Shown piece by piece: positions 8,711 to 16,713 of a stretch of DNA of 64,000 bases. The DNA lies in the NCBI RefSeq assembly GCF_902506505.1, contig NZ_LR733406.1:2466826-2530825 (forward strand). Reading direction: 5' to 3'. Source of the DNA: Pseudomonas sp. 8AS. GTDB lineage: Bacteria; Pseudomonadota; Gammaproteobacteria; Pseudomonadales; Pseudomonadaceae. The notes beneath the pieces are model-generated. The model was not told where the DNA came from and searched no databases. It worked only from the letters and a program-made list of their open reading frames with translations. Each line of letters begins with the position of its first letter. The stretch's first letter is position 1. Position numbers and translations under genes: made by a program.

Positions 8711-9088
8711 ATGTCCCACGCAGTAGCCTCTGTCAGCGACTTTTCTCCTTCGCCTTTCTCGCGCCTGCGCGGGCGCACCGTGCTGGTCGTCGATGCCACC
8801 GCCAGCCGCTCGCGTGCCTGCACCCTGCGCCTGCTGCAGGGCGGCGCCAGCCTGTTGCTGATGGGCCAGCGCGCACCGGCATTGCAGCAGCTGCGCGCCG
8901 AACTGCTCGCCGCGGCGCCTGCGGGGAGGGTCGAGTGCTGCGTCGGCGATGCGCGCGAGCCTGCGCAGCTGCGCCTGGCCTTGCAGCATGCCTACGGGAT
9001 GCAGCGCCGCCTCGACCTGCTGCTGGTGGACGGCACGCTGCGGACCAAGGGCGGGCGGATAGTCATGCGGTGTCCACAGAAGGAGTGA
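8711..9088 (+). CDS. Truncated, degenerate SDR-like protein
   Basis: A 125-residue protein resembling only the first half of a short-chain dehydrogenase. LRGRTVLVVDATASRSRACTL has the beta-alpha-beta pattern, but the glycine-rich GxxxGxG loop is replaced by TASRSRA. The frame ends before any NNAG or catalytic Ser-Tyr-Lys. It sits 3 bp upstream of an intact SDR and is the first gene behind operator site 2. It could be a decayed duplicate or a kept half-domain. The coding character of the frame is clear, but the function is unknown. Confidence 0.7.
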   Translation: MSHAVASVSDFSPSPFSRLRGRTVLVVDATASRSRACTLRLLQGGASLLLMGQRAPALQQLRAELLAAAPAGRVECCVGDAREPAQLRLALQHAYGMQRRLDLLLVDGTLRTKGGRIVMRCPQKE

Positions 9089-9091
9089 AAC

Positions 9092-9850
9092 ATGCAGAAC
9101 CTGCTCAATGGCAAGACGGCGCTGGTCACCGGCGCCGGTCAGGGGGTCGGCCAGGGCATTGCCCTGGCGCTGGCCGAGGCCGGCGCCCGGGTGGCGCTGG
9201 TTGGCCGTACCCGCGCGTCCCTGGAAGGCACCCGGGCGCAGATCCAGGCGCGCGGCGGCGAGGCCCTGGTGGTGCCGTGCGACGTGACGGACGGTGCGGC
9301 CATCCTGCACTGCGTCGATAAGGTGGTGGCGGCCTATGGCAGCCTGCAGATCCTGGTCAACAACGCGCAGATAGTCCCGCTCGGGCGCATCCTGGAGGTC
9401 AGTGACGAGGCCTTCAGGCAGGGCCTCGACTCCGGGCCGCTGGCCACGCTGCGCCTGATGCGCGCCTGCTACCCCTATCTGAAGGGCGACGGTGCGGTGG
9501 TCAACCTGGCCTCCTCGGCGGCGGTGCGCTGGGATGCCAGCGGCTACGGCCATTACGCAGCGACCAAGGAGGCGATTCGCGCCCTCAGCCGCGCCGCCGC
9601 CTGCGAGTGGGGCGTGGATGGCATCCGGGTCAATGTGATCGCCCCGCATGCGCTGTCGCCGGGCTTGCGCGGCTGGATGGAGGACAACCCGGAGGAGGCC
9701 CGGGACTTCTGCGCCAGCATCCCGCTGCGCCGGGTCGGCGACTGCGAGCAGGACATCGGCCGGGCCGTGGTCTTCCTGGTCGGCGAGCAGGCGGGCTACC
9801 TGACCGGCGCCACCCTGCCACTCGATGGCGGCCAGGCCTACTGGGGCTGA
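9092..9850 (+). CDS. SDR-family oxidoreductase (FabG-like)
   Basis: A 252-residue classical SDR: TGAGQGVGQGIALALAEAG for the dinucleotide, LVNNAQ, then Ser in NLASSAAV and the pair Tyr/Lys in HYAATKEAI. The C-terminal YLTGATLPLDGGQAY is typical. It has GGAG ahead of the ATG and follows the truncated SDR after 3 bp. In this locus it probably oxidises a steroid hydroxyl or a 3-hydroxyacyl-CoA. A terminator and a convergent SDR gene follow. Confidence 0.92.
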   Translation: MQNLLNGKTALVTGAGQGVGQGIALALAEAGARVALVGRTRASLEGTRAQIQARGGEALVVPCDVTDGAAILHCVDKVVAAYGSLQILVNNAQIVPLGRILEVSDEAFRQGLDSGPLATLRLMRACYPYLKGDGAVVNLASSAAVRWDASGYGHYAATKEAIRALSRAAACEWGVDGIRVNVIAPHALSPGLRGWMEDNPEEARDFCASIPLRRVGDCEQDIGRAVVFLVGEQAGYLTGATLPLDGGQAYWG

Positions 9851-9857
9851 AGTTCGT

Positions 9858-9883
9858 GCGCCGTCGCCCGCAGGCGACGGCGC
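9858..9883. terminator. Convergent-gene hairpin terminator
   Basis: GCGCCGTCGCC and its exact complement around the loop CGCA, between the stops of two convergent SDR genes. It can work in both directions. No strong T-run is present. Confidence 0.6.
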
Positions 9884-9889
9884 GCGGGT

Positions 9890-10768
9890 TCAGATCACCC
9901 GCGCCGGATGCTGCTGGCGCGGCGCGCCGAGCATCTCGCGGTAGGACGGCGGCTGGCGCCCCTCGGCTTCGCTGATGCCATAACGCAGCGCCAGCTCGGC
10001 GGTGATCAGGGTCTGCCCGGACAGGCTCATGCGCTCGGGGTCGTTGAGCAGGGCGTGGATCACCCGGCCGTTGAACTCCGGTGTCTCGGCGTTGGCCAGA
10101 AACGCCTCGTACTGGTCGGCCCGTTCGGCGCCGGCGATGGCGGTGCGCTCGGTGCGCTGCGGGCCGAGCCACAGCGAGGCGGTGCTCACGCTGCTGCCTT
10201 CCAGATCCACCGCCATATCGGCGGCGAACTTGTCGACTCCCGCCTTCTGCGCGCCATAGGCCGGGCCGTGCATGTAGCAGCCGGCGCCATAGGAAGAGAC
10301 GAAGGCGATCAGCCCGCGGCCGTTGCGCAGCAGTAGCGGCGCGGCGTGATAGCTGGCCACATAGGCCGAGCGCAGGCCGATATCGAGGATGTCGACCATC
10401 TGCAGCGACTTCTCCCAGAACGGACCGGGGTCGATCAGGTTCTCGTGGATAAAGGCGGCGTTGTTGACCAGCAGGTCGAGGCGGCCCTGCTCGGCCTCGA
10501 TGCGCGCGAACAGCGCGCGCACCTGCTCGTCGTCGCCATGGTCGCAGGGCACGGCGATGCCCTGGCCGCCGGCGCGGGTCACCGCCTCGGCGGTTTCCGC
10601 CAGGCTGCCGGGCAGGATCTGCCCGCGCAGCCGGCTGTTGCTGCGCTCGGCCGAGCGGCCGCTCAGGTAAACCGTCATGCCGGCAGCGCCGAGGGCGATG
10701 GCGATGCCCTTGCCGACGCCACGGCTGGCGCCGGTGATCAGGGCGATCTGGGGTTGTGTTGGATTCAT
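9890..10768 (-). CDS. SDR-family oxidoreductase (DHRS1-like)
   Basis: A 292-residue SDR on the minus strand. TGASRGVGKGIAIAL and GRSAERS suggest NADP(H) binding. LLVNNAA is present, and Ser in AFVSSYGAG, with Tyr/Lys in AYGAQKAGV, forms the active site. It has the longer C-terminus of DHRS1-type enzymes. It lies 24 bp downstream of the KstD gene on the same strand and is almost certainly co-transcribed with it from operator site 3. A ketosteroid or hydroxysteroid substrate is likely from context only. Confidence 0.9.
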   Translation of the reverse strand: MNPTQPQIALITGASRGVGKGIAIALGAAGMTVYLSGRSAERSNSRLRGQILPGSLAETAEAVTRAGGQGIAVPCDHGDDEQVRALFARIEAEQGRLDLLVNNAAFIHENLIDPGPFWEKSLQMVDILDIGLRSAYVASYHAAPLLLRNGRGLIAFVSSYGAGCYMHGPAYGAQKAGVDKFAADMAVDLEGSSVSTASLWLGPQRTERTAIAGAERADQYEAFLANAETPEFNGRVIHALLNDPERMSLSGQTLITAELALRYGISEAEGRQPPSYREMLGAPRQQHPARVI

Positions 10769-10792
10769 TGGGGCATTCTCCTGGTGCGCGCT

Positions 10793-12535
10793 TCAGTCAT
10801 TGGCCAGCGCAGGCGCGCCGGTGGGTTGCAGGCTGGCCTGGTGCAGGTGGTTGGCGGCCTGGTAGCCGAACACCATGGCCGGGCCCAGGGTGGCGCCGGC
10901 GCCGGGATAGGTTTTGCCCATCGGCGAGGCGGCGCAGTTGCCGATGGCATACAGCCCGGCGATGGCGCTGCCGTCCGCGCGCAGCACGCGGGCATGGGCA
11001 TCGGTGCACAGGCCGCCCTTGGTGCCGATATCGCCGGCATCGATGCGGATGGCATAGAAGGGCGCCTTGTGCAGCGGCGCCAGGCACGGGTTGGGCAGTA
11101 CGCCCGGGTCGCCGTAGTAGCGGTCGAAGGCCGACTTGCCCTTGCCAAAGTCCTGGTCGTCGCCGGCCTCGGCCATGGGGTTGAAGCGCGCCACCGTGGC
11201 TTGCAGGCCGGCGCCATCGACGCCGATCAAGCCGGCCAGTTCGGCCAGGCTGTCGGCCTTGTGCATGGAGCGGCGCAGGTTCTCGGACAGGCGACTATCG
11301 GGCATGGCGTAGCCCGGCAACAGGCCGCCGCAGGGGTACTTGTGGCGGAAGTCGGCGTCGAACAGCATCCAGCAGGGCACGCTGCGGTGGGCCGGAGCAT
11401 CGTTGCCGTACATGGCGTAGACGATGTCGGTGTAGGGTGCGGCCTCGTTGACGAAACGCCGGCCGGCGGCATCCACCAGGATGCAGCCGGGCAGGGCGCG
11501 CTCGACGAAGATCGGGCGCTGGCGATCCTCGCCCTCGACACGGGTGGTCGGCGCCCACCAGCCATGCGCCATCAGCGCGGTGGCCGCGCCGACGCCCTGG
11601 CCGGCGCGGATGGCGTCGCCGGTGTTGTTGTGCGGTGGGGTGGCGCTCCAGTCGCACTGGCTCGGCTTGGGCAGGTACTGCGCGCGCATCGCCGGGTCAC
11701 GCTCGAAGCCGCCGGCCGCCAGGATCACCCCGTGACGCGCGCGGATGCGCAGGCTCTGGCCGTCGCGACTGGCCAGCACGCCGACCACGCGATCACCTTC
11801 CACCAGCAGCTCTTCCAGCGCGCAGTTCAGCCACAGCGGTACGTCGCGATCCATCAGCGAGCGGCGCAGGGCGCCGATCAGGGCATTGCCCAGGGTCAGG
11901 AAGCGGTCGCGGCGCGACAGCCGGCGGCCGCGCCAGTCGCTCCAGTAGCGCCACATCACCTTGGCGGTCATGCCGATCCAGCCGGGGCCGCGGCAGAGCA
12001 TGACCCTGGCCTCCTTCATGGTCATCGACATGCGCCCCATCATCAGCGTGGCCGGGGTGGGCGCGCGCATGCGCAGGAACTCTTCACCCAGCTCGCGGGC
12101 ATCGAAGGGCAGGGGGTCCATGGAGCGGTAGCCGGGTTTGCCGCCGTCGGTTTCCGGGTAGTAGTCGGCGTACTGCGCCTGGGCTTCGAACTGCACGCGG
12201 GTGTTATGCGCCAGGTACTCGACCATCCGCCGGCCGTTCTCGACATAGGCGCGCAGGCGCTGCTCGTCGAAGTCCGCGCCGACCACGTTGCGCAGGTAGC
12301 GCAGGGCGTCCTCGGGGCTGTCCTCACCGCCGAGGGTGGCGATGCGGTGGTTGTTGGGAATCCAGATGCCGCCGCCGGAAACCGCCGAGGTGCCGCCGTA
12401 CTGCTCGCTCTTCTCGATCACCAGCACGTCCAGGCCGTGGTCGCGGGCCCGCAGCGCGGCGCACAGGGCGCCCGCTCCGGAGCCGACCACCAGTACGTCA
12501 CATCTTGCCTCGCCAACCTTCGGGGATTCGTTCAA
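10793..12535 (-). CDS. kstD: 3-ketosteroid dehydrogenase (KstD family)
   Basis: A 580-residue FAD enzyme of the KstD/fumarate-reductase flavoprotein family. The N-terminal LVVGSGAGALCAAL is the FAD motif, with VIEKSEQYGGTSAVSGGGIW close behind. The C-terminal IGNCAASPMGKTYPGAG carries the conserved Tyr-Pro-Gly of 3-ketosteroid-Delta1-dehydrogenases (the Tyr487/Gly491 region of the Rhodococcus enzyme). It introduces a double bond in ring A and together with KshA opens ring B. The start is a TTG at 12535-12533: AGGAG lies 8 bp before it and no ATG is in frame nearby. A Delta4-(5alpha)-dehydrogenase is the main alternative. The SDR gene at 10768 follows in the same operon. Confidence 0.9.
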   Translation of the reverse strand: MNESPKVGEARCDVLVVGSGAGALCAALRARDHGLDVLVIEKSEQYGGTSAVSGGGIWIPNNHRIATLGGEDSPEDALRYLRNVVGADFDEQRLRAYVENGRRMVEYLAHNTRVQFEAQAQYADYYPETDGGKPGYRSMDPLPFDARELGEEFLRMRAPTPATLMMGRMSMTMKEARVMLCRGPGWIGMTAKVMWRYWSDWRGRRLSRRDRFLTLGNALIGALRRSLMDRDVPLWLNCALEELLVEGDRVVGVLASRDGQSLRIRARHGVILAAGGFERDPAMRAQYLPKPSQCDWSATPPHNNTGDAIRAGQGVGAATALMAHGWWAPTTRVEGEDRQRPIFVERALPGCILVDAAGRRFVNEAAPYTDIVYAMYGNDAPAHRSVPCWMLFDADFRHKYPCGGLLPGYAMPDSRLSENLRRSMHKADSLAELAGLIGVDGAGLQATVARFNPMAEAGDDQDFGKGKSAFDRYYGDPGVLPNPCLAPLHKAPFYAIRIDAGDIGTKGGLCTDAHARVLRADGSAIAGLYAIGNCAASPMGKTYPGAGATLGPAMVFGYQAANHLHQASLQPTGAPALAND

Positions 12536-12636
12536 GGGCCATCTCCTCGTGGACTTCACGCAACTGTCAGGGACCGGGCGAGCTGACTCGCTCCGGGGTA
12601 TGCGAGCGATTGTTGGTGGGCGCACGGGGGGTGGCA

Positions 12637-12652
12637 TCGTCCGTTGGGACTA
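12637..12652 (-). promoter_or_regulatory. 16-bp palindrome, inferred LuxR-type operator (site 3)
   Basis: Read on the minus strand: TAGTCC-CAAC-GGACGA followed by TGCC, 101 bp before the TTG start of kstD. The GGACGATG half faces the gene. Confidence 0.78.
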
Positions 12653-12809
12653 GCGCTGGCGCCGCGTCCTGGCGGTTTTTTGGGGCCCGAGGCAGGCCGT
12701 TCCTGCTGCTCCCTATGCACGAGGGACCGGGTTCGATGCCCCGAGAAGGCCGCGCTGCGCCTGCCCCTGTCGCCGGCAGCGTCCCGGCGATGGATGAGTG
12801 ATGCCGGCC

Positions 12810-12825
12810 TTGTCTGATCGGACGA
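12810..12825 (+). promoter_or_regulatory. 16-bp palindrome, inferred LuxR-type operator (site 4)
   Basis: TTGTCT-GATC-GGACGA followed by TGTG, 91 bp before ATG 12917. The distal half has one mismatch; the gene-proximal half is perfect. Confidence 0.65.
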
Positions 12826-12916
12826 TGTGCGCCCCCTTTCGCCTCGTCAGAGTCCACCTAACCCCGGTGCCGCCGTTCGCTCTGAACGGGCGGGACTGGG
12901 TCGATGAGGAGGAATT

Positions 12917-13975
12917 ATGCAGCCAGCCACAACAATCAAAAAAAAATCGACCTTGCACATGCCAGCGCCCGTGAAGGTCGACGTCCGGCACTCGCCCAGT
13001 CGTTCGCGCACCTGGTTCGGGCTATTCATCGTCGGATTGGTGGCGATGGGCACGGTCACTTCGTTCCTGCCTCGCCCCAGTCCGGCGTTTTCGCCCAGTA
13101 CCGCCCAGCCGCAACTCATGCTGATCAATGGTGTGGCGCAACTCGATGGCCAGCGCCTGATCGCCGTCGGCGAGCTGGGGCACCTGTTCTCCAGCAAGAG
13201 CCCCGGGCAGCCGTGGCGTGAGGCGGCGGTGTCTCCCCAGCGCGGTTCGAGTCTGACCCAGGTGTTTTTCGCGAGCCAAACGCTGGGCCTGGCGGTCGGT
13301 CATGACGGCTGGATCCTGCGCAGCGAAGACGCCGGACAGAGCTGGCAGGAGGTCAACTTCGACGCAGACACCGGCGATGCACTGATGAGTGTGTGGGGTC
13401 GTGCGCAAGGCCCGCTGTTCGCGACCGGCAGTTTCGGGCGCTTCCTGGTGTCGAGCGACCAGGGCAAGACCTGGCAGCAATTCGACACCGGCCTGGGCGA
13501 CCGTCATCTCTACGGTATCGCCGGCGATGGCGGGCAGCGCCTGATGGTGGTGGGGGAGACCGGCCTGGTTGCCCGCTCCGCCGATGGCGGCAAGAGCTGG
13601 GAACGTCTCCCCGACTTCTACAACGGCAGCTTCTTCGGGCTGATCGCGCTGTCGGCCAGTGACTGGTTGGTGTACGGCATGCGCGGCAAGGCGTTCCGGA
13701 CCCAGGACTTCGGTGCAACCTGGCACGAGGTCGATGCCGATACCGCCCTGTCGCTGTACGGCGGCACTCGTACCCAGGATGGCCGGGTGGTGCTGGTCGG
13801 GGAAGGGGGCGTGGTCACCGAGTCCCGGGATGCGGGCCGGACCTTCAAGCGCCTGAACGACGGGGGCGGCAGCAGCCTCTCCAGCGTCGCCGAGCTGGCC
13901 GATGGCCGGCTGATCTTCACCGGGCAGGCCGGCATCAGCCTGGCCGGTGCACCGGCCGAACCCCAGACCCACTGA
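12917..13975 (+). CDS. YCF48-related BNR-repeat beta-propeller protein
   Basis: A 352-residue protein with one N-terminal membrane segment (about residues 34-56, WFGLFIVGLVAMGT) followed by a periplasmic propeller. At least five Asp-box repeats are visible, such as SEDAGQSWQEV, SSDQGKTWQQF, SADGGKSWERL, TQDFGATWHEV and SRDAGRTFKRL. Ycf48-like propellers act as assembly or adaptor proteins. In proteobacteria this type is regularly placed beside MMPL pumps, as here (17-bp gap). The start has a strong GAGGAGGA; ATG 12959 is an alternative. The paralogue at 57813 occupies the same position before an MMPL gene. Confidence 0.9.
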   Translation: MQPATTIKKKSTLHMPAPVKVDVRHSPSRSRTWFGLFIVGLVAMGTVTSFLPRPSPAFSPSTAQPQLMLINGVAQLDGQRLIAVGELGHLFSSKSPGQPWREAAVSPQRGSSLTQVFFASQTLGLAVGHDGWILRSEDAGQSWQEVNFDADTGDALMSVWGRAQGPLFATGSFGRFLVSSDQGKTWQQFDTGLGDRHLYGIAGDGGQRLMVVGETGLVARSADGGKSWERLPDFYNGSFFGLIALSASDWLVYGMRGKAFRTQDFGATWHEVDADTALSLYGGTRTQDGRVVLVGEGGVVTESRDAGRTFKRLNDGGGSSLSSVAELADGRLIFTGQAGISLAGAPAEPQTH

Positions 13976-13992
13976 CACGAGCGGACTCGATC

Positions 13993-16398
13993 ATGAACAA
14001 CAAGAATGTCCAGTTGGTTGACCGCTGCGCCGACCTGCTCATGGCTAATCGCCGCTGGTTGCTGCTTCTGTTCATCCTGTTGACCGGGGTATTCGCCACG
14101 ACTGCCACGCGCATCAAGCTGGACCCCGGCTTCTACAAGATGATCCCACTGCAGCACCCGTATATGCAGACCTTCACCGAATACCAGAAGGCCTTCCCCG
14201 GGGCCAACCGCGTGCTGGTAAACCTGCGCTGGAAGGGCGAGGGCGACATCTACAACCTCGAATTCCTCAAGGCCCTGCGCGAGGCGACCGACGAGGTCTT
14301 CTTCATTCCCGGTGTCGATCGCACCCGCGTGTCCTCCCTGTTCACCCCCGATACCCGCTTCATCGAGGTCACCGAGCAGGGATTCTACGGCGACGTGGTG
14401 GTGCCGGCGCGCTTCGCCGGTACGCCACAGGACCTGGCGCTGGTGCGCCGCAACGTGGCGCGTGCCGGGGTCATCGGCCGCCTGGTGCAGGGTGACCTGC
14501 GTGGCGCGCTGATCCGCGCCGACCTGCAGGAAATCAACCCCGAGACCGGCGCGAAGGTCGACTACGTGGAAATCGCCAAGGCGCTCGAAGCGGTGCGCAC
14601 CAAGTACGCCAGCGAGCAGATCGAGGTCAACATCATCGGCTTTCCGGTGCTGATCGGCGATGTCGTCAGCGGCCTGTCCGGGGTGTTCGTGTTCTTCCTG
14701 CTGGCTTTCGCCATCACGGCGGCGCTGTTGTTCGCCTACTGTCGCTCGCTGCGCATGACCCTGCTGGCCCTGGTGGTGGCCGTACTGCCGGTGATCTGGC
14801 TGCTCGGCCTGCTGCCTCTCTTGGGCTACGGCATCGATCCGATGTCGATTCTGGTGCCCTTCCTGATCTTCTCCATCGGCGTCTCCCATGCGGTACAGAT
14901 GACCAACGCCTGGAAGCTGGAGGTGCTGGAGGGGGCGGACTCGCTGGCCGCGGCGCACAGCTCGTTCCGCCGCATCTTCGTCCCGGGTGCCCTGGCGCTG
15001 TTGGCCAACGCGCTGGGCTTTGCGGTGATCATGCGCATCCAGATCGACAGCGTGCGCGAGCTGGGCATCACCGCCTGCCTTGGCGTTCTGCTGATGATCA
15101 TCACCAATAAGATGATGCTGCCGATCCTGCTATCCGGGATGCGCCTGGAGCGCTCCGCATACCGTACCGGCACCCTGGCCGGCAAGCGCAACCCCTTCTG
15201 GTGGCGGCTGTCGGCCGTGACCCGGCCGGGCACTGCGCTCCTGGTTGCCGCGGTCTGTCTGGGCCTGCTCGGCGTAGGGGTTGTCGAGTCGCGCAAGCTG
15301 GTGGTCGGCGATATCGGCAGCGGCGCGCCCGAGTTTCGCGAGGATTCGCGCTACAACCGGGATAACGCCAGCATCGTCGGCAGCTACGCCATCGGTGTGG
15401 ACGTGCTCAGCGTGGTGGTCGAGGCCAAGGGCTTCGAAGGCGACGCCTGCCTGCATTACTCGGTGATGAATGCGGTCGACCGCTTCGCCACCTTCATGCG
15501 CGGCGTGCAGGGGGTACAGTCGGTGGTCAGCGTGCCGGACATCGCCAAGGTGGGCATCAGCGCCAACAACGAAGGCAACCCGCGCTGGGCGGCGCTGCCG
15601 CGCAGCAGCCAGGCCCTGCAGCAGGGCGCAGAGGCCTACAACCCGGACTTGGGCATGAATACCCAGGGCTGCACGGCGATGCAGGTGCTGATCTATACCA
15701 AGGACCACGAAGGCGCGACCCTCCATCACCTGACCGAGGAGATCAAGCGCTTCATCGCCGAGCAGCCGAAGACCGATGAGGCCGGCCGCGCCGTCGAGTT
15801 CCAGGTGGCGGACGCCTTCCGCCTGGCCGGCGGCAACGCCGGGGTGATGGCGGCGACCAACGAGGCGGTGGAGCAGGCCGAGGTGGAGATGCTGGTGGCG
15901 ATCTTCGGCGCCATCACCCTGATGTGCTTCCTGATGTTCCGCTCCTGGAAGGCCGTGCTGTGCATCATCGCGCCGCTGGCGGTGGTGTCGGTGCTGTGCA
16001 ACGCGCTGATGGCCATGCTGGGCATCGGTCTCAAGGTGGCGACCCTGCCGGTGGTGGCCCTGGGGGTCGGGGTGGGGGTCGACTACGGCATCTACCTGTT
16101 CGAGCGGGTCAAGCACCAGATCGAGCACGAGGGCCAGGACCTGCGCATGGCGTTCTACGAGGCCATGCGCCAGCGCGGCACGGCGGCGATATTCACCGCG
16201 GTGACCATGTCGATCGGGGTGGCCACCTGGGCATTCTCGCCGCTGAAGTTCCAGGCCGACATGGGCATCCTGCTGGCCTTCATGTTCCTGGTGAATGTGT
16301 TCGGCGCCGTGCTGCTGCTGCCGGCCCTGGCCTGTTGGCTGAACGTGGGTGGCGAGCGCCACGCGAGCAAGCTGCCCACCGTACTGCCATCCGCCTGA
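13993..16398 (+). CDS. MMPL/RND-family transporter
   Basis: An 801-residue inner-membrane protein with the RND layout: one N-terminal TM, a large periplasmic loop, a five-TM bundle (about residues 220-395), then the same again. GVSHAVQMTNAWK in the first half and GVGVGVDYGIYLFERV in the second are the MMPL signatures. The inter-domain SGAPEFREDSRYNRDNA is shared with the 58911 paralogue. Such pumps move hydrophobic compounds, including sterols in some bacteria, across the inner membrane or periplasm. Set between YCF48 and DUF1302/DUF1329 genes in a steroid regulon, it is a candidate steroid transporter, direction unknown. Confidence 0.92.
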   Translation: MNNKNVQLVDRCADLLMANRRWLLLLFILLTGVFATTATRIKLDPGFYKMIPLQHPYMQTFTEYQKAFPGANRVLVNLRWKGEGDIYNLEFLKALREATDEVFFIPGVDRTRVSSLFTPDTRFIEVTEQGFYGDVVVPARFAGTPQDLALVRRNVARAGVIGRLVQGDLRGALIRADLQEINPETGAKVDYVEIAKALEAVRTKYASEQIEVNIIGFPVLIGDVVSGLSGVFVFFLLAFAITAALLFAYCRSLRMTLLALVVAVLPVIWLLGLLPLLGYGIDPMSILVPFLIFSIGVSHAVQMTNAWKLEVLEGADSLAAAHSSFRRIFVPGALALLANALGFAVIMRIQIDSVRELGITACLGVLLMIITNKMMLPILLSGMRLERSAYRTGTLAGKRNPFWWRLSAVTRPGTALLVAAVCLGLLGVGVVESRKLVVGDIGSGAPEFREDSRYNRDNASIVGSYAIGVDVLSVVVEAKGFEGDACLHYSVMNAVDRFATFMRGVQGVQSVVSVPDIAKVGISANNEGNPRWAALPRSSQALQQGAEAYNPDLGMNTQGCTAMQVLIYTKDHEGATLHHLTEEIKRFIAEQPKTDEAGRAVEFQVADAFRLAGGNAGVMAATNEAVEQAEVEMLVAIFGAITLMCFLMFRSWKAVLCIIAPLAVVSVLCNALMAMLGIGLKVATLPVVALGVGVGVDYGIYLFERVKHQIEHEGQDLRMAFYEAMRQRGTAAIFTAVTMSIGVATWAFSPLKFQADMGILLAFMFLVNVFGAVLLLPALACWLNVGGERHASKLPTVLPSA

Positions 16399-16400
16399 GT

Positions 16401-16436
16401 GCCGCCCGGGCTGCCCATGGCGGGCAGCCCTCGGCA
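16401..16436 (+). terminator. Hairpin after the MMPL gene
   Basis: GGGCTGCCC and GGGCAGCCC pair around ATGGC, extended by GCCG/CGGC, three bases after the stop; ATTTCC follows. It may end or attenuate the YCF48-MMPL transcript before the DUF1302 gene. Confidence 0.6.
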
Positions 16437-16713
16437 TTTCCAATCACTCCGAGTCCGCGCCAGTACGAGGCGCAGAGGGGGATTTCGTGCGCGCAAAAGG
16501 TGCTCTTGCTCAAGCGTAAAGCGCTCGATCTGCCTAGTCCGAACTAGGTATGTGAGCGTTTTTTGGGCAGGTAATCATGCAGTTACTCGACCTGAGCGTG
16601 CGCTTGTCGAGACTGCAGCCAACGACCGTGCGCCTTGCAAGAGACCGGTCTGCCGAGATGCAAATGGCGTATCAGACAACAACAACCAAGATCCTCCCCG
16701 AGGGGTTGAACTG
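16437..16713. other. Leader region of the DUF1302 gene with operator half-site
   Basis: About 280 bp without a gene. At 16535-16540 there is one TAGTCC half-site; the partner half is not conserved (TAGGTA), though CCTAGT..ACTAGG is itself a small palindrome. GAGGGG precedes ATG 16714. Nothing else was recognised. Confidence 0.5.

Larger units (their letters stand above)
12536..12916. other. Divergent regulatory region kstD / YCF48
   Basis: 381 bp without a gene. It holds the TTG-start leader of kstD, operator sites 3 and 4 (one for each direction, 173 bp apart) and a strong GAGGAGGA ribosome-binding site for the plus-strand gene. No other conserved element was seen. Confidence 0.7.

Noticed and set aside
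10346-12586. A 746-codon plus-strand frame opposite kstD
   Set aside because: kstD has full FAD and catalytic motifs on the other strand; the antisense translation resembles no protein.
16535-16550. A tenth copy of the 16-bp palindrome before the DUF1302 gene
   Set aside because: Only the TAGTCC half matches; the other half (TAGGTA) does not. It was recorded as a half-site and not counted.
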